64,000 bases of DNA, taken from the NCBI RefSeq assembly GCF_001426195.1, contig NZ_LMRS01000001.1, forward strand, positions 808,501 through 872,500, written 5' to 3'. The DNA comes from Sphingomonas sp. Leaf339. Its GTDB lineage: Bacteria > Pseudomonadota > Alphaproteobacteria > Sphingomonadales > Sphingomonadaceae. A model generated the notes under the pieces. It saw only the letters and a list, made by a program, of their open reading frames with translations, did no database searches and had not been told where the DNA came from. This document shows positions 1 to 9,275 of this stretch, piece by piece; position 1 is the first letter of the stretch; each line of letters starts with the position of its first letter. The translations under genes were made by a program, and so were the position numbers.

Positions 1-512
1 CTGGCGGACAGGCCGGCCCAGCCGACGATCAGGCCGGCGGCAATCCAGCCCAGCGTGCCGAACGCGCGTACGAAGGGAAACCGGTCGGTCCGATCACCCA
101 GGCTCTTCAGCGCGATCGTGTTGGCGAGCCCGACCGTCGGCATATACAGGATCATGTAGCCGAGCAGCACCCAGACGAGCGTGTCGCCGCGTTCCGGGTT
201 CACCAGTGATGGCAGCATAAATAAGATTGCACCGCCGATCAGATGAAGGATCACCATCAGCATGCGCGGGCTGACATATCGCGCGGCGGCCATGCCGAGC
301 AGGAAGGATCCGACGATCGAGGCGATCGGCCCGACCGAAAAAGCGTTGCCGATCAGATTGCCTATCCCGACCGTCTGCATCACCAGGCCCAGTGTGACGG
401 TCCAAGCACCCCAAACGAAGAACTGCATGAACATCAGCGCACTGAGGCGCCCGGTGAGCAGCCCGTCCGCCGGACGTTCGGCGGCGTTTATTGCACCTTC
501 GGCAGTGGCCAT
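1..512 (-). CDS. MFS permease of the nucleoside/sugar:H+ symporter type, partial (3' end beyond window)
   Basis: Reading from an ATG at 512 toward position 1 gives 170 codons with no stop. Near the N-terminus is LMFMQFFVWGAWTVTLG, the first helix style of the NupG/XapB-like symporters, followed by further hydrophobic helices and a SLGDRTDRFPFVRAFGTLGW stretch typical of the loop and helix IV of that family. It should be an inner-membrane proton symporter. Divergent to a LacI-type regulator and close to a TonB receptor and a glycosidase-like protein, it most likely carries a sugar or nucleoside across the inner membrane. The substrate cannot be read from the sequence. The C-terminal two thirds lie outside the window. 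Confidence 0.85.
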   Translation of the reverse strand, partial: MATAEGAINAAERPADGLLTGRLSALMFMQFFVWGAWTVTLGLVMQTVGIGNLIGNAFSVGPIASIVGSFLLGMAAARYVSPRMLMVILHLIGGAILFMLPSLVNPERGDTLVWVLLGYMILYMPTVGLANTIALKSLGDRTDRFPFVRAFGTLGWIAAGLIVGWAGLSA

Positions 513-578
513 GCGTCAACCTCTCCTCACGCAGTTTTCCTGCTTCTTGATGCGCAGGCTAGGCATGGTGGGTGGCGA

Positions 579-592
579 TGTAAAGGATTACA
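579..592. promoter_or_regulatory. Candidate LacI-family operator
   Basis: TGTAAAGGATTACA has perfect 5-bp inverted arms (TGTAA/TTACA) around a 4-bp centre. It lies between the divergent permease gene (start 512) and the LacI-type regulator (start 638). LacI/GalR proteins bind 14-16 bp pseudo-palindromes of this shape, often auto-regulating and controlling the neighbouring transporter. Assignment to this regulator is inferred from position only. Confidence 0.45.
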
Positions 593-637
593 TTCCACGC
601 TATCGACAAGAGAGGCATCTCGATCCATGACAGGGCG

Positions 638-1684
638 ATGACGACGATCATCGACGTCGCTGCGTTGGCTGGCGTGTCCACGGCGACGGTATCACGGGTG
701 TTATCGAAGCCCGAACGCGTCGCCCGGCATACGCGGGAACGAGTGTTGGCGGTCGTCCAGACGCTGAACTATTCGCCCAATATCGCGGCGCGGAGCCTGC
801 GCACGCTCAGGGCCGCTAAAATTCTGCTGACGGTGCCCGACATCTCCAATCCGTTTTTCGCCAGCGTGATTCGCGGGGCAGAAGAAGCAGCGCGCGATGC
901 GGGCTACGCCGTGGTGGTCGGTGACACCCGGCATGATCCGGAAGTCGAGGACCAATATGCAGAAATGCTGTCCCGGCGTGAGGTCGATGGCCTGATCTTC
1001 CTCGGCCATCGTCTGCCGGCTAGCCTGAAGCCGCTTGTGTCATGCGATGGCACCGCAGCTCCGATCGTCAACGGGTGCGAGTACAGCCCGGATATTGGCG
1101 TCCCCAGCGTGCACATCGATAACGCGGCCGCCAGCAGCGATGCCGTCGAGCATCTGATCGCTTTGGGTCATCGCAATATCGGCATCATCACCGGACCCAC
1201 GATCAGTCCGATCAGTCGTGATCGCCTGGCCGGGGCGATGGTGGCGGCCGAACGGCACGGATTGGTCGATCAGCTCTGTCTTTGCATTGGTGACTATTCG
1301 GCGGCATCAGCCTTTACCCAGGTTACGAATCTGATAGCTCGGCGAGACCACGGTGCTGTGACCGCGATCTTTTGTTTCAGCGACGAGATGGCGCTGGGCG
1401 CGATTTGTGCGATTGCCGAGGCTGGTTTGGAGTGTCCCCGCGACATTTCCGTCATTGGCTTTGACGATCTGCCGCTTGCTCGCTTCTTTCAGCCAGCGCT
1501 TACCACGATTGCGCAGCCCAAGGGCATGATCGGCCGTCGTGCGGTCGAATTGCTGGTCGATATCCTGCACAATATCGACAGCCCGACCCGGCATGTCACG
1601 CTGAGGCATGAAATCATCATCCGTGCCAGCACGGCGGTACCCGCTCAAGGCGCGAGGGGATCGATACCGCGACTTCGCGTCTGA
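638..1684 (+). CDS. LacI-family transcriptional regulator
   Basis: The 348-residue protein has the usual family length. It starts with a LacI helix-turn-helix (VAALAGVSTATVSRVLSKP, about residues 7-25), then the hinge helix region (SPNIAARSLRT) and a periplasmic-binding-protein-like effector domain with the typical VPDISNPFFASVIRGAEEAA start and a GFDDLPLARFFQPALTTIAQP segment near the end. It probably binds a sugar and represses the permease, the TonB receptor and glycosidase-like genes next to it. A palindrome candidate lies 46 bp upstream. The effector is unknown. Confidence 0.9.
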   Translation: MTTIIDVAALAGVSTATVSRVLSKPERVARHTRERVLAVVQTLNYSPNIAARSLRTLRAAKILLTVPDISNPFFASVIRGAEEAARDAGYAVVVGDTRHDPEVEDQYAEMLSRREVDGLIFLGHRLPASLKPLVSCDGTAAPIVNGCEYSPDIGVPSVHIDNAAASSDAVEHLIALGHRNIGIITGPTISPISRDRLAGAMVAAERHGLVDQLCLCIGDYSAASAFTQVTNLIARRDHGAVTAIFCFSDEMALGAICAIAEAGLECPRDISVIGFDDLPLARFFQPALTTIAQPKGMIGRRAVELLVDILHNIDSPTRHVTLRHEIIIRASTAVPAQGARGSIPRLRV

Positions 1685-2296
1685 CACGCAATCCGCGTAA
1701 GTGCCGTATTCGCTTACTGTGACTTGGGTCGCCGTTGGGATATTGTCATTCGCTGCTAAAATTCGAGGCGCGACGATCAAGGCCAGCCGACGGTGACGAA
1801 ATGCGGGTAACCAGGTGGAAGACGTAGGCCCAGTTGCGGGCATGTGTTCCTTGCACGGTGGCGTAGCGTGTATCGAATCTGAAAGTAGGGATAGTATCTC
1901 TGCCAAATGCTGGCCAAGCGCAATCGGTGCGCGCAGTCATGATTCAATTGTGGAAGTGGCTACAACGGCTGACCCCTTGGTGCTGTTGCGTTTGCCTAAC
2001 GCCGATTTCCGGATGGTGACGGACGAATATCGCCTGTGGTCGAACCTAGCCTGCAAACCACGATCGATCCCGCCTTTCCATAACTCGTACCGGAAACAGT
2101 AGTCGACGCATCACGGTCGCAGGAATCAGGCAAAACTCCAACGGTGTCTCCGAGGCAGGATACTGCGATGAATCTGCCACAGTATTCAACAAAGCTGCGA
2201 ACGAAGGATGCGCGACGTTGTCGCTGATCCGAACGATCTGTAGACATCGTTGCAACGGTTTTCGGAGAAAAACCGGTACGTTGGAGAGGATTACTG
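1685..2296. other. 612-bp non-coding gap before the TonB receptor
   Basis: No reading frame here has a convincing ribosome site or recognisable protein; the short open frames are of mixed composition. The last 90 bases hold two small inverted repeats (listed separately) and probably the promoter of the receptor gene at 2297. The gap is long for this genome and may hold a lost gene or an untranslated leader, but I see nothing further to support either. Confidence 0.5.
2212..2257. promoter_or_regulatory. Two inverted repeats upstream of the TonB receptor, possible operators
   Basis: At 2212-2224 GCGAC and GTCGC flank a 3-bp centre, and at 2248-2257 CGTTGCAACG is a perfect 10-bp palindrome. Both sit within 90 bp of the receptor start codon, where an operator would be expected. 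Neither matches the TGTAA-N4-TTACA element near 579, so they may serve a different regulator, or be chance. Confidence 0.3.
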
Positions 2297-4864
2297 ATGA
2301 CCAACCGCTGCGCCTTTCGCACGTTGCTTCTCGCCAGCTGCGCGAGCATCACGCTTCCGGCTTTTGCTCAGACCACTGAACCACCCGCGACGGCACAGAC
2401 GCCGCCGACTCAGGATCCGACTACCGCATCAGAGGATGGTCCGGATATCGTCATCACCGGACAGACGACGCGGAACCGTCCTCTGATCTCCGCTTCCGCC
2501 GACATCACGCTCGCCAATCGCGCGGATATCGATCGCAAGGCGCCGCGGTCCACCGCCGATATGCTCGAGTTGGTTCCTGGCATCTTCGTAGAGGGGACGG
2601 CCGGTGCGATCTCCAACAACTATTCGGTTCGCGGCCTGCAAGGCGGCGGACAGCGCTTTGTTCAGCTGCAGGAGGATGGCATGCCGATCCTTTATGGCGG
2701 CGGCGGTGCAGACTTCTTCTTTGATCAAGACCTGACCATCGATCGGCTGGAAGCGGTCAAAGGCGGCTCGTCAGGTGTGCTGACCGTCAACGGGGCCGGG
2801 GCGACGATCAATTTCGTCTCGAAGTTGCCAAACTTCAACCGGACCGAAGCCATCGCCCGAGTCACGGCATACAATTATGGCCTGAAGCGAGGCGACTTCT
2901 ATTACTCGCAGCCCATCGCCGAGAATCTGGCCTTTAATGTGGGCGGTTATATTCAGTCGAGTCCCGGCGTTCGCGACAACCCCTTCGATTATGCCGGCTG
3001 GCGGTTGAAGGGTGCGTTGGAATATCGGTTCGACGGTGGCGGTTTCATCCGATTGTCTGGCAAGGGTGGCAATGTCGAGAATGCCTATTACGCGGATCAG
3101 CCCTATCGTTTCACGAGCGGCAAGCCGGGCGGTATTCCCAGCCTGAACACGCAGTTCGGTAATGTCGGTGGCGATGCTTTCAACAACATCGCGGTGCCTG
3201 TATCGACCTTTGCGCATCCCAGCGGTTTTCGCGATTTTCGTTATCGCGATGGGGTCAAAACGAAGACTGCCCAGGTGCGGCTCGATATCGAAAAGCCACT
3301 CGGCGATTCAATCAATCTGTTCGCGCATTCTCGTTATCTGAAATATTCGTACGATTTCAACGGTCTGTTTCCGGGGTCGGGGACGGGCAACGCCGGCCTT
3401 ACCAGCGCCGTCAACTATCTGACGCCCAATCCAGCGACATCGCCGATCATTGATTTGTTGCGTGCCGGGTTCGCCGCTTTTCCAACGACACAGCGTTTCG
3501 GCATCAAGAACCTGCGTACCGGCGTGGTGCTGGGATCAAACCAGACGACCGAGTTAAACGCCCTGAACGGCAACGGCTTTCTTCAGCGGACGACGCTCAA
3601 CCACGATTATGTCGATGGCAAGGACTTCGGGTTGAATGCTGGCGGTACGTGGGAATATGACGCCGACGACTTCAAGAATTCGCTTACGGCCGGCGTTATG
3701 TACTACAACGTCAAGCGTTCGCAAGATCAGTCGGCGACCGCCAGTGTCGTAAACGACGTGCGCACCAACAGCGATATCTACGACATCGTCGGGTTGGACG
3801 CGTCGAACAACATCGTCGGCACGCTTAGCGACAATGGCCTCGTCTCCTATGGCGACTGGGGTGCGGGCATTCGGGAGCGGAAGGATTCGACCGTATCGCT
3901 CTATGCCAACGACGAACTGGCGATCGGTGATCTGCGGATCGACGGTGGCATTCGCTGGGAGCGCGACACGGCTACCGCATTCGATGGCCAGACGGCGGCG
4001 GTGAACCAAGATGTGCAGCCGGGCGTGGTCGGCGTGGTTCGCAACGTGGGATCGACCTTCAACGGCGTTTATGCGCCGACCAACCTTGACCGCACGGGAG
4101 CGGATGGAAAGCTGACTCAGTCGAAGGCCTCATACACGGTGGGCGCCAATTATCAGTTCACGGCGAACTTCGCGATCTACGCGCGCTATGCCAACGGGTT
4201 CCAGACCAATAATATCGACCCGATCACTACTATCGAATTGTACGAAGCGGGTGTTCGTTATCAATATGGCCGCCTGTTTAACGGGTCGGCGACGGTGTTT
4301 CGCACCAATTTCCGTAACCAGAACTATAACTTCGCCGATCCGGTGAACCCGACCGTCCAGAGCAATATCAACGCCGATCTGCGCACGATCGGCGTCGAAA
4401 TCGACGTGAACGTCCGGCCGATCGACTGGTTCTCGGTCAATCTGCAGGGTGTTTTTCAAGATCCGAAGCTACAGAACCTGCAGATCAACGGTGCAAACCA
4501 GGACGGTTTCGAGGGCAACCGGCCGGAACGGACGCCCGCGACGTTATTTACGATCTCGCCCGCGATACAATTACCGGGTGGGCTGGGTGAGGTTTATGGG
4601 CGCTACAAGCATATCGGCAAGATCTATGCCGATGCCGGCAATGGTGTCGCGCTACCGAGTTATGGCGTCACCAGCGTCGGCGTGACGTATAACCTCAGTG
4701 ACAATATCCAGTTGAACCTGAATGCCGACAACATCTTCAACGTCATCGGGCTGACCGAGGGTAACCCGCGACAGGGCCAGACACAGGCAATCACCGATGG
4801 GTATTTCTACGCCCGTGGTATCGTAGGCGCGACATATGGCGGATCGGTGACGTTCCGGTTCTGA
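2297..4864 (+). CDS. TonB-dependent outer-membrane receptor
   Basis: The 855-residue protein has a signal peptide (cleavage expected after ...LPAFA, about residue 24), a short Thr/Pro/Gln linker, a TonB-box-like DIVITG, then a plug domain (ADMLELVPGIFVEGTAG and NYSVRGLQGGGQRF) and a long beta-barrel ending in Phe (GGSVTFRF), the usual outer-membrane assembly signal. A good ribosome site, GGAGAGG, lies 7 bases before the ATG. It would import a substrate too large for porins, powered by TonB. With the adjacent secreted glycosidase-like protein, LacI regulator and MFS permease, an oligosaccharide or glycoside is the likely cargo (inference). Confidence 0.93.
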   Translation: MTNRCAFRTLLLASCASITLPAFAQTTEPPATAQTPPTQDPTTASEDGPDIVITGQTTRNRPLISASADITLANRADIDRKAPRSTADMLELVPGIFVEGTAGAISNNYSVRGLQGGGQRFVQLQEDGMPILYGGGGADFFFDQDLTIDRLEAVKGGSSGVLTVNGAGATINFVSKLPNFNRTEAIARVTAYNYGLKRGDFYYSQPIAENLAFNVGGYIQSSPGVRDNPFDYAGWRLKGALEYRFDGGGFIRLSGKGGNVENAYYADQPYRFTSGKPGGIPSLNTQFGNVGGDAFNNIAVPVSTFAHPSGFRDFRYRDGVKTKTAQVRLDIEKPLGDSINLFAHSRYLKYSYDFNGLFPGSGTGNAGLTSAVNYLTPNPATSPIIDLLRAGFAAFPTTQRFGIKNLRTGVVLGSNQTTELNALNGNGFLQRTTLNHDYVDGKDFGLNAGGTWEYDADDFKNSLTAGVMYYNVKRSQDQSATASVVNDVRTNSDIYDIVGLDASNNIVGTLSDNGLVSYGDWGAGIRERKDSTVSLYANDELAIGDLRIDGGIRWERDTATAFDGQTAAVNQDVQPGVVGVVRNVGSTFNGVYAPTNLDRTGADGKLTQSKASYTVGANYQFTANFAIYARYANGFQTNNIDPITTIELYEAGVRYQYGRLFNGSATVFRTNFRNQNYNFADPVNPTVQSNINADLRTIGVEIDVNVRPIDWFSVNLQGVFQDPKLQNLQINGANQDGFEGNRPERTPATLFTISPAIQLPGGLGEVYGRYKHIGKIYADAGNGVALPSYGVTSVGVTYNLSDNIQLNLNADNIFNVIGLTEGNPRQGQTQAITDGYFYARGIVGATYGGSVTFRF

Positions 4865-4938
4865 TCGACGACCATGTGACAGACGGGGGCGGCGGGCGTG
4901 GAGTCGTTCGGCCGCTCCATTCATGATGGAGTGACGGC

Positions 4939-6960
4939 ATGGCGAGATTCGCGATTTGGACGGGCGTCGCGACGCTGGCGCTGGCCACCGTCGGCATGGC
5001 GCAAACGCCGTCTCGCCCCGAACTCGCCTATCAACTGACTGAGGGGCAGAACCTCAACGCCTTTGTTCGTGATGGCTCGGTAGCCGCCCATCTCTTACTG
5101 CGTAACGGTAGGGATCCGCGCATTCTTATCGCATTTCCGGCTGGTAACAGTGGTGTCGGCTTGTGGTTCGAGCGGATTGAAAAGGCGGCAACGTGGCGGC
5201 TGGAAACACCGCCTCGGCCGCTCGATCGCGGCGCCCTGCACGGCGCAATCGCCGTCGCCAAGATCGATGCGAAGCGCCTGGTGCCCAGGCAAGCGGTGCT
5301 GTCGAGCGTCCGTTTCCTCCGCGATTATCAGGCGGTCGGTCGTTTTCCGGCGGAGGTCGCGGCGATGCCGATAATTGCCGGCAACACCATGACGTGGCGA
5401 CGGTCGCGGCTGGATGGCGCGGCGGGCTATGAACTGATCATCCGCGTCGTCGAGGGGCACATTGTGCAAGGAGCGATCCTTGCCGGTAACGGTGGGCGTA
5501 TCCGGATCGAGATCAGCGCCCTGACCGGCGACGTGCCGCTGACGCCGATTCCCGTCGCGCAATTGCTCAATCGCAACGCTGCCGCCGACGCTGCGGCCCG
5601 AAGCGCGCTCGCCTTTCTCAGCTACCGTGAGAAATTTCTTGCGGGCTCATGGCGATTCAACACGTATTTCGGCCGCGATACGCTGATGTCGGTGAGGCTG
5701 TTGATGCCGGCGCTGCAACCCGTCGCGATCGAGTCCGGATTGAACGCTGTGATCGCGCGGCTGTCGCCGACCGGAGAGGTCGCGCATGAAGAGGGCATCG
5801 GCGAGTTCGCCGTCGTCCAGAACCGCAAGGCAGGCCGTGCCGGCGATGCTGCCGAACTCGATTATGGCATGATCGACGACGATTATATGCTGGGACCGGT
5901 CGCCGCCGATTATCTCCTCGGTCCCGGCAAAGCTCGTGCCCGAGCCTATTTGGCGCAACCGCTCGCCAGCGAAAGCCAGCCGGGCCAGCGCGAGCTGGTC
6001 GGCGCATCGCTTGTCCGCAATCTGCGGTTCGTGTTGAGCCAATCCCGCGCCTTCGCGGACGCACCATCGGTGCGAACGATGATCGCACTGAAACCCGGGC
6101 GCCTGACTGGCGAATGGCGCGACAGTGAGGAGGGACTGGGGCGTGGTGTGTATGCGTATGATGTCAACGCCGCGCTGATCCCTGCCGCTATCGAGGCCGC
6201 CGATCGGCTGCTGAAGGCAGGCCTGCTCGATGCGTATCTATCCGCGGATGATCGCACGACGTTCGGTCGGGCAGGCGCGATGGCAAGGGTCTGGCGCGAC
6301 CAAGCGGGGGCGCTGTTTCGCGTCGAGATTTCAGCACCCGAAGCGGGCGCGCAGATACGTCAATATGCTGCGACAGTCGGCGTACCGGCGGATCGCGCCA
6401 TCGCCACGCTGGATCGGCAGCCGCTGGTGTTCCATGCGTTGTCACTTGACTCCACTGGTCGGACGGTGCCGATCGTCAGTTCGGACGAGTGTTTCGACCT
6501 TTTATTCGGCCGACCGTCCCCGGCTAATCTCGACCAGTATGTGACCGCGATCATGCGGCCTTTTCCCGCCGGGTTGATGACTGATATCGGTTTGCTTGTT
6601 GCCAATCCTGCGTTCGCCGATCGCGAAACGCAGGAACGGTTCACGCCTGCGGCCTATCACGGCGCGGTAGTGTGGTCGTGGCAGCAGGCGATGATGGCGG
6701 CGGGGCTGGAGCGTCAGTTGACCCGCACTGACTTGCCGACCGCGACACGGGGGCGGCTAAGGGCGGCGCAGGCGGCATTGTGGCGCGTGATCGCGGCATC
6801 GCGCTCGGTGCAAAGCTCCGAATTATGGTCGTGGGCGTTCCGCGGCGGTCACTATCAGATCGTGGCGTTCGGCGCAGGCAAAGCGGATGTCGACGAATCC
6901 AACGCCGCGCAATTGTGGAGCACCGTCTATCTGGCGGTGCGTCCACCAAAAAGTAACTAG
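4939..6960 (+). CDS. Secreted six-hairpin glycosidase-like protein
   Basis: The 673-residue protein begins with a signal peptide (ALATVGMAQ, cleavage near residue 21). An N-terminal beta-rich part of about 220 residues is followed by a helical part with SWRFNTYFGRDTLMS near residue 240. That resembles the GRDT motif of the (alpha/alpha)6 barrel in glycogen-debranching and related enzymes. Later acidic stretches (EVAHEEGIGEFA, DYGMIDDDYM) and many W residues fit a carbohydrate-active six-hairpin fold. It follows the TonB receptor by 74 bp and is probably co-transcribed. The exact activity is not readable; the fold call rests on motifs only. Its TAG stop overlaps the stop of the convergent gene. 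Confidence 0.6.
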   Translation: MARFAIWTGVATLALATVGMAQTPSRPELAYQLTEGQNLNAFVRDGSVAAHLLLRNGRDPRILIAFPAGNSGVGLWFERIEKAATWRLETPPRPLDRGALHGAIAVAKIDAKRLVPRQAVLSSVRFLRDYQAVGRFPAEVAAMPIIAGNTMTWRRSRLDGAAGYELIIRVVEGHIVQGAILAGNGGRIRIEISALTGDVPLTPIPVAQLLNRNAAADAAARSALAFLSYREKFLAGSWRFNTYFGRDTLMSVRLLMPALQPVAIESGLNAVIARLSPTGEVAHEEGIGEFAVVQNRKAGRAGDAAELDYGMIDDDYMLGPVAADYLLGPGKARARAYLAQPLASESQPGQRELVGASLVRNLRFVLSQSRAFADAPSVRTMIALKPGRLTGEWRDSEEGLGRGVYAYDVNAALIPAAIEAADRLLKAGLLDAYLSADDRTTFGRAGAMARVWRDQAGALFRVEISAPEAGAQIRQYAATVGVPADRAIATLDRQPLVFHALSLDSTGRTVPIVSSDECFDLLFGRPSPANLDQYVTAIMRPFPAGLMTDIGLLVANPAFADRETQERFTPAAYHGAVVWSWQQAMMAAGLERQLTRTDLPTATRGRLRAAQAALWRVIAASRSVQSSELWSWAFRGGHYQIVAFGAGKADVDESNAAQLWSTVYLAVRPPKSN

Positions 6961-7598
6961 GCGGCGAAAAAGCCTGTTACAGTCAATCGCCCCTTCGTCG
7001 GATCGCTCGAGCGGATCGCATCGGGTGCGATGGCTCCCGAATGCAGTACACGGCTGCGATACAGCAATGCGCGGTTATAGGCCCCGTCGACATGGCCGGT
7101 ACGTTCGAACAACGGCGTGTCCGCCGCGATATAGGCGTCAGGTAGCGGAGCACTCTCGATTTCATGACGGAGCGCAGCAAAATAGGCCGGTCCACGGATC
7201 GCATTGACTGTTTCGAACCCGGTCGCCCGGTGACGGTAGAAGGCGGTTCCATCGGTGCCGCCCGGCACTAGATAATGGATCAACGCCAACCTGCCCGGTT
7301 CCAGTGCATCGACATGTGGCAGCCGCTGCGCGATCGATAGCGAGATCGGTGGGGTGGTAACGATCGAAAATCGCGCTTCCAGTACCGATGCCACTGCAGT
7401 TACGCCGAACACGTCGCGCAGGATCGTTGCGATCAATGGGCTTTGTCGTCGGAGATAATCGTCGGGCAGGGACGCCTTGATGCCCGGATAATGACGTCCG
7501 GCCGGCGCGTATTGCTGCATGGCTGCAAAGGCGAGTAGGGCATCTGGATCGGCGGCGAAATCATCGATAATCGCGACGGGTTCGCGCTCATTGCCCAT
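6957..7598 (-). CDS. DUF6445 family protein
   Basis: From the ATG at 7598 this gives 213 residues beginning MGNEREPVAIIDDFAADPD. Its style (IIDDF near the start, YPGIKASLP, LALIHYLVPGGTDGTAFYRHR, and a final RGRLTVTGFF-like end) matches the DUF6445 family, which resembles 2-oxoglutarate/Fe(II) hydroxylases and usually stands beside tryptophan-halogenase-family genes in sphingomonads and Caulobacter. A TTG at 7628, overlapping the TGA of the upstream halogenase gene, is an alternative start that adds 10 residues. The open frame extends further upstream, but only inside the halogenase gene. The biochemical role is unknown. The stop overlaps that of the convergent glycosidase-like gene in a shared CTAG. 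Confidence 0.75.
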   Translation of the reverse strand: MGNEREPVAIIDDFAADPDALLAFAAMQQYAPAGRHYPGIKASLPDDYLRRQSPLIATILRDVFGVTAVASVLEARFSIVTTPPISLSIAQRLPHVDALEPGRLALIHYLVPGGTDGTAFYRHRATGFETVNAIRGPAYFAALRHEIESAPLPDAYIAADTPLFERTGHVDGAYNRALLYRSRVLHSGAIAPDAIRSSDPTKGRLTVTGFFAA

Positions 7599-7624
7599 CT
7601 CGCGGACCAGAACGCGCGGGCCGG

Positions 7625-9124
7625 TCAACGCGGGCCGCCGATCAACGCGGCGATTGCCTCGTCGTGGCGCGGTAGCGTCGGCACCGCACGGGCGATGGCC
7701 GCTTCGATCTGGTCGAGCTGCCGCTGGTTCATTGCTCCGTCCAGCGTATCGGCAATCGGGGCAGTGCCTGCCGCATAGATGCCCTGTCCGTTCAGGACCG
7801 CCAGCCAACTCGCCTCACGAAACAATTCGTCGGGGCCGAGCATCAGTCGCCCGGTGCGGGTATATTGTTCCATCTTGTCGACCAGCGTGTCGGGCAGCGC
7901 CATCGTCCGCGTATGCCGCCACAGCGGCGCATCGTGACCCTCGGTGGCGTGATAGTGGAGGATCAGGAAATCGCGGATACCGTCCATATCTCGACTGAAT
8001 AAAGTGTTGAACTGGCGCGCCAATCCGGGGTCGCAATCGGCGTCGGGGAACAGCGTGATGAGCTTGGCGATGCCGCTTTGGATCAGGTGGATGCTGGTGG
8101 ATTCCAGTGGCTCGAGGAACCCCGATGCCAATCCGATGGCAACCACGTTGCCGCGCCACGCCTCGCGCCGGAACCCCGTCTTGAACCGCAGGAAGCGCGG
8201 GTCGGCGAGCGCCTTACCATCCAGATGGGTGAGCAGTGTTGCCGCCGCCTCGTCGTCCGAGACGTGATCGCTTGCATAGACATATCCGTTGCCGGTGCGA
8301 TGCTGCAGAGGGATACGCCATTGCCAGCCCGCCGGGCGCAGGGTCGAACGAGTATAGGGCGTCGTCTCGGCGACGCGCGCGCAAGGCACGGCGACAGCGC
8401 GATCGCAAGGCAGCCAATGTGACCAGTCCTCAAAATTCGCACCCATCGTTTCGCCGATCAGCAGCGAGCGAAAACCTGAACAGTCGATAAACAAGTCGCC
8501 CGCCAGCCGATCGCCGCGTTCGGTCTTCAGCGCAGTGATGAATCCAGTGTCGGGATCGCGCTCGATCTGCCCCAGCACGCCCTCCTGCCGCGTGACGCCC
8601 CGACCTTCGGCGATCCCACGCAAATGCCGCGCATAGAGACCGGCGTCAAAGTGATAGGCATAACCCAGCGTCGACAGGATCGATCGGTGCTCGCTGGCGG
8701 GCTTGGCAAAGCGCCCGGCGGCGGCCAATTGGGTCGCCAGCGAATAGGTGGAGAGTGGTCGATCCGATCCGTCCTGCTGCGCGCGCAGCCAGTGTTGATG
8801 AAAAGGCACCCGATCCAGATCAACGCCATATCGTCCGAATGGATGAAAATAGCGATGCGCCGGCTGCGCCCAGTCAACGAACTCGATGCCCAGTTTGAAA
8901 CTGGCCGTTGTGGCGCGGACGAAATCCGCCTCATCCACCCCAATCAATTCATTGAACCAGCGGATCGTGGGGATGGTCGCTTCACCGACGCCAACCGTGC
9001 CGATCGCATCGGACTCGAGCAAGTTGATCGAAAGCGTGTGGCCGAAGGTCGCGTTGAGTGCGGCCGCAGTCATCCACCCGGCGGTGCCCCCGCCCAGAAT
9101 GACCACGCGTTCGATACGTCGCAT
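7625..9124 (-). CDS. Flavin-dependent tryptophan halogenase family protein
   Basis: The 499-residue protein shows the FAD-binding GGGTAGW motif (residues 11-17), a lysine in ASFKLGIEF (K77, matching the catalytic Lys79 of PrnA), the WxWxIP signature as WQWRIP (267-272) and GFLEPLESTSIHL near residue 340. These are the landmarks of FADH2-dependent halogenases. In sphingomonads and Caulobacter such genes often accompany TonB receptors without any known halogenated product, so the substrate and even halogenase activity are uncertain. The ATG at 9124 is preceded by AGAGGA. It is followed directly by the DUF6445 gene, probably in one transcript. It needs a flavin reductase, none of which is in this window. 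Confidence 0.9.
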   Translation of the reverse strand: MRRIERVVILGGGTAGWMTAAALNATFGHTLSINLLESDAIGTVGVGEATIPTIRWFNELIGVDEADFVRATTASFKLGIEFVDWAQPAHRYFHPFGRYGVDLDRVPFHQHWLRAQQDGSDRPLSTYSLATQLAAAGRFAKPASEHRSILSTLGYAYHFDAGLYARHLRGIAEGRGVTRQEGVLGQIERDPDTGFITALKTERGDRLAGDLFIDCSGFRSLLIGETMGANFEDWSHWLPCDRAVAVPCARVAETTPYTRSTLRPAGWQWRIPLQHRTGNGYVYASDHVSDDEAAATLLTHLDGKALADPRFLRFKTGFRREAWRGNVVAIGLASGFLEPLESTSIHLIQSGIAKLITLFPDADCDPGLARQFNTLFSRDMDGIRDFLILHYHATEGHDAPLWRHTRTMALPDTLVDKMEQYTRTGRLMLGPDELFREASWLAVLNGQGIYAAGTAPIADTLDGAMNQRQLDQIEAAIARAVPTLPRHDEAIAALIGGPR

Positions 9125-9275
9125 CTGGCTGATCCTCTGCCAAGGAGGTAAGCTAATAAAAGTTACTGTTCGGATTGGGTAAAATAAAATACCGGCCGAA
9201 CGTCATTCGACGGACGGCCGACTGTACAGCTAATTAGATCCTAGAAATTTATTTCAATCTAACCTTCGTCAGATT

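Noticed and set aside
1815..2102. 95-codon frame in the gap before the TonB receptor
   Set aside because: GTG start without a ribosome site and mixed composition; no sign of conservation can be seen.
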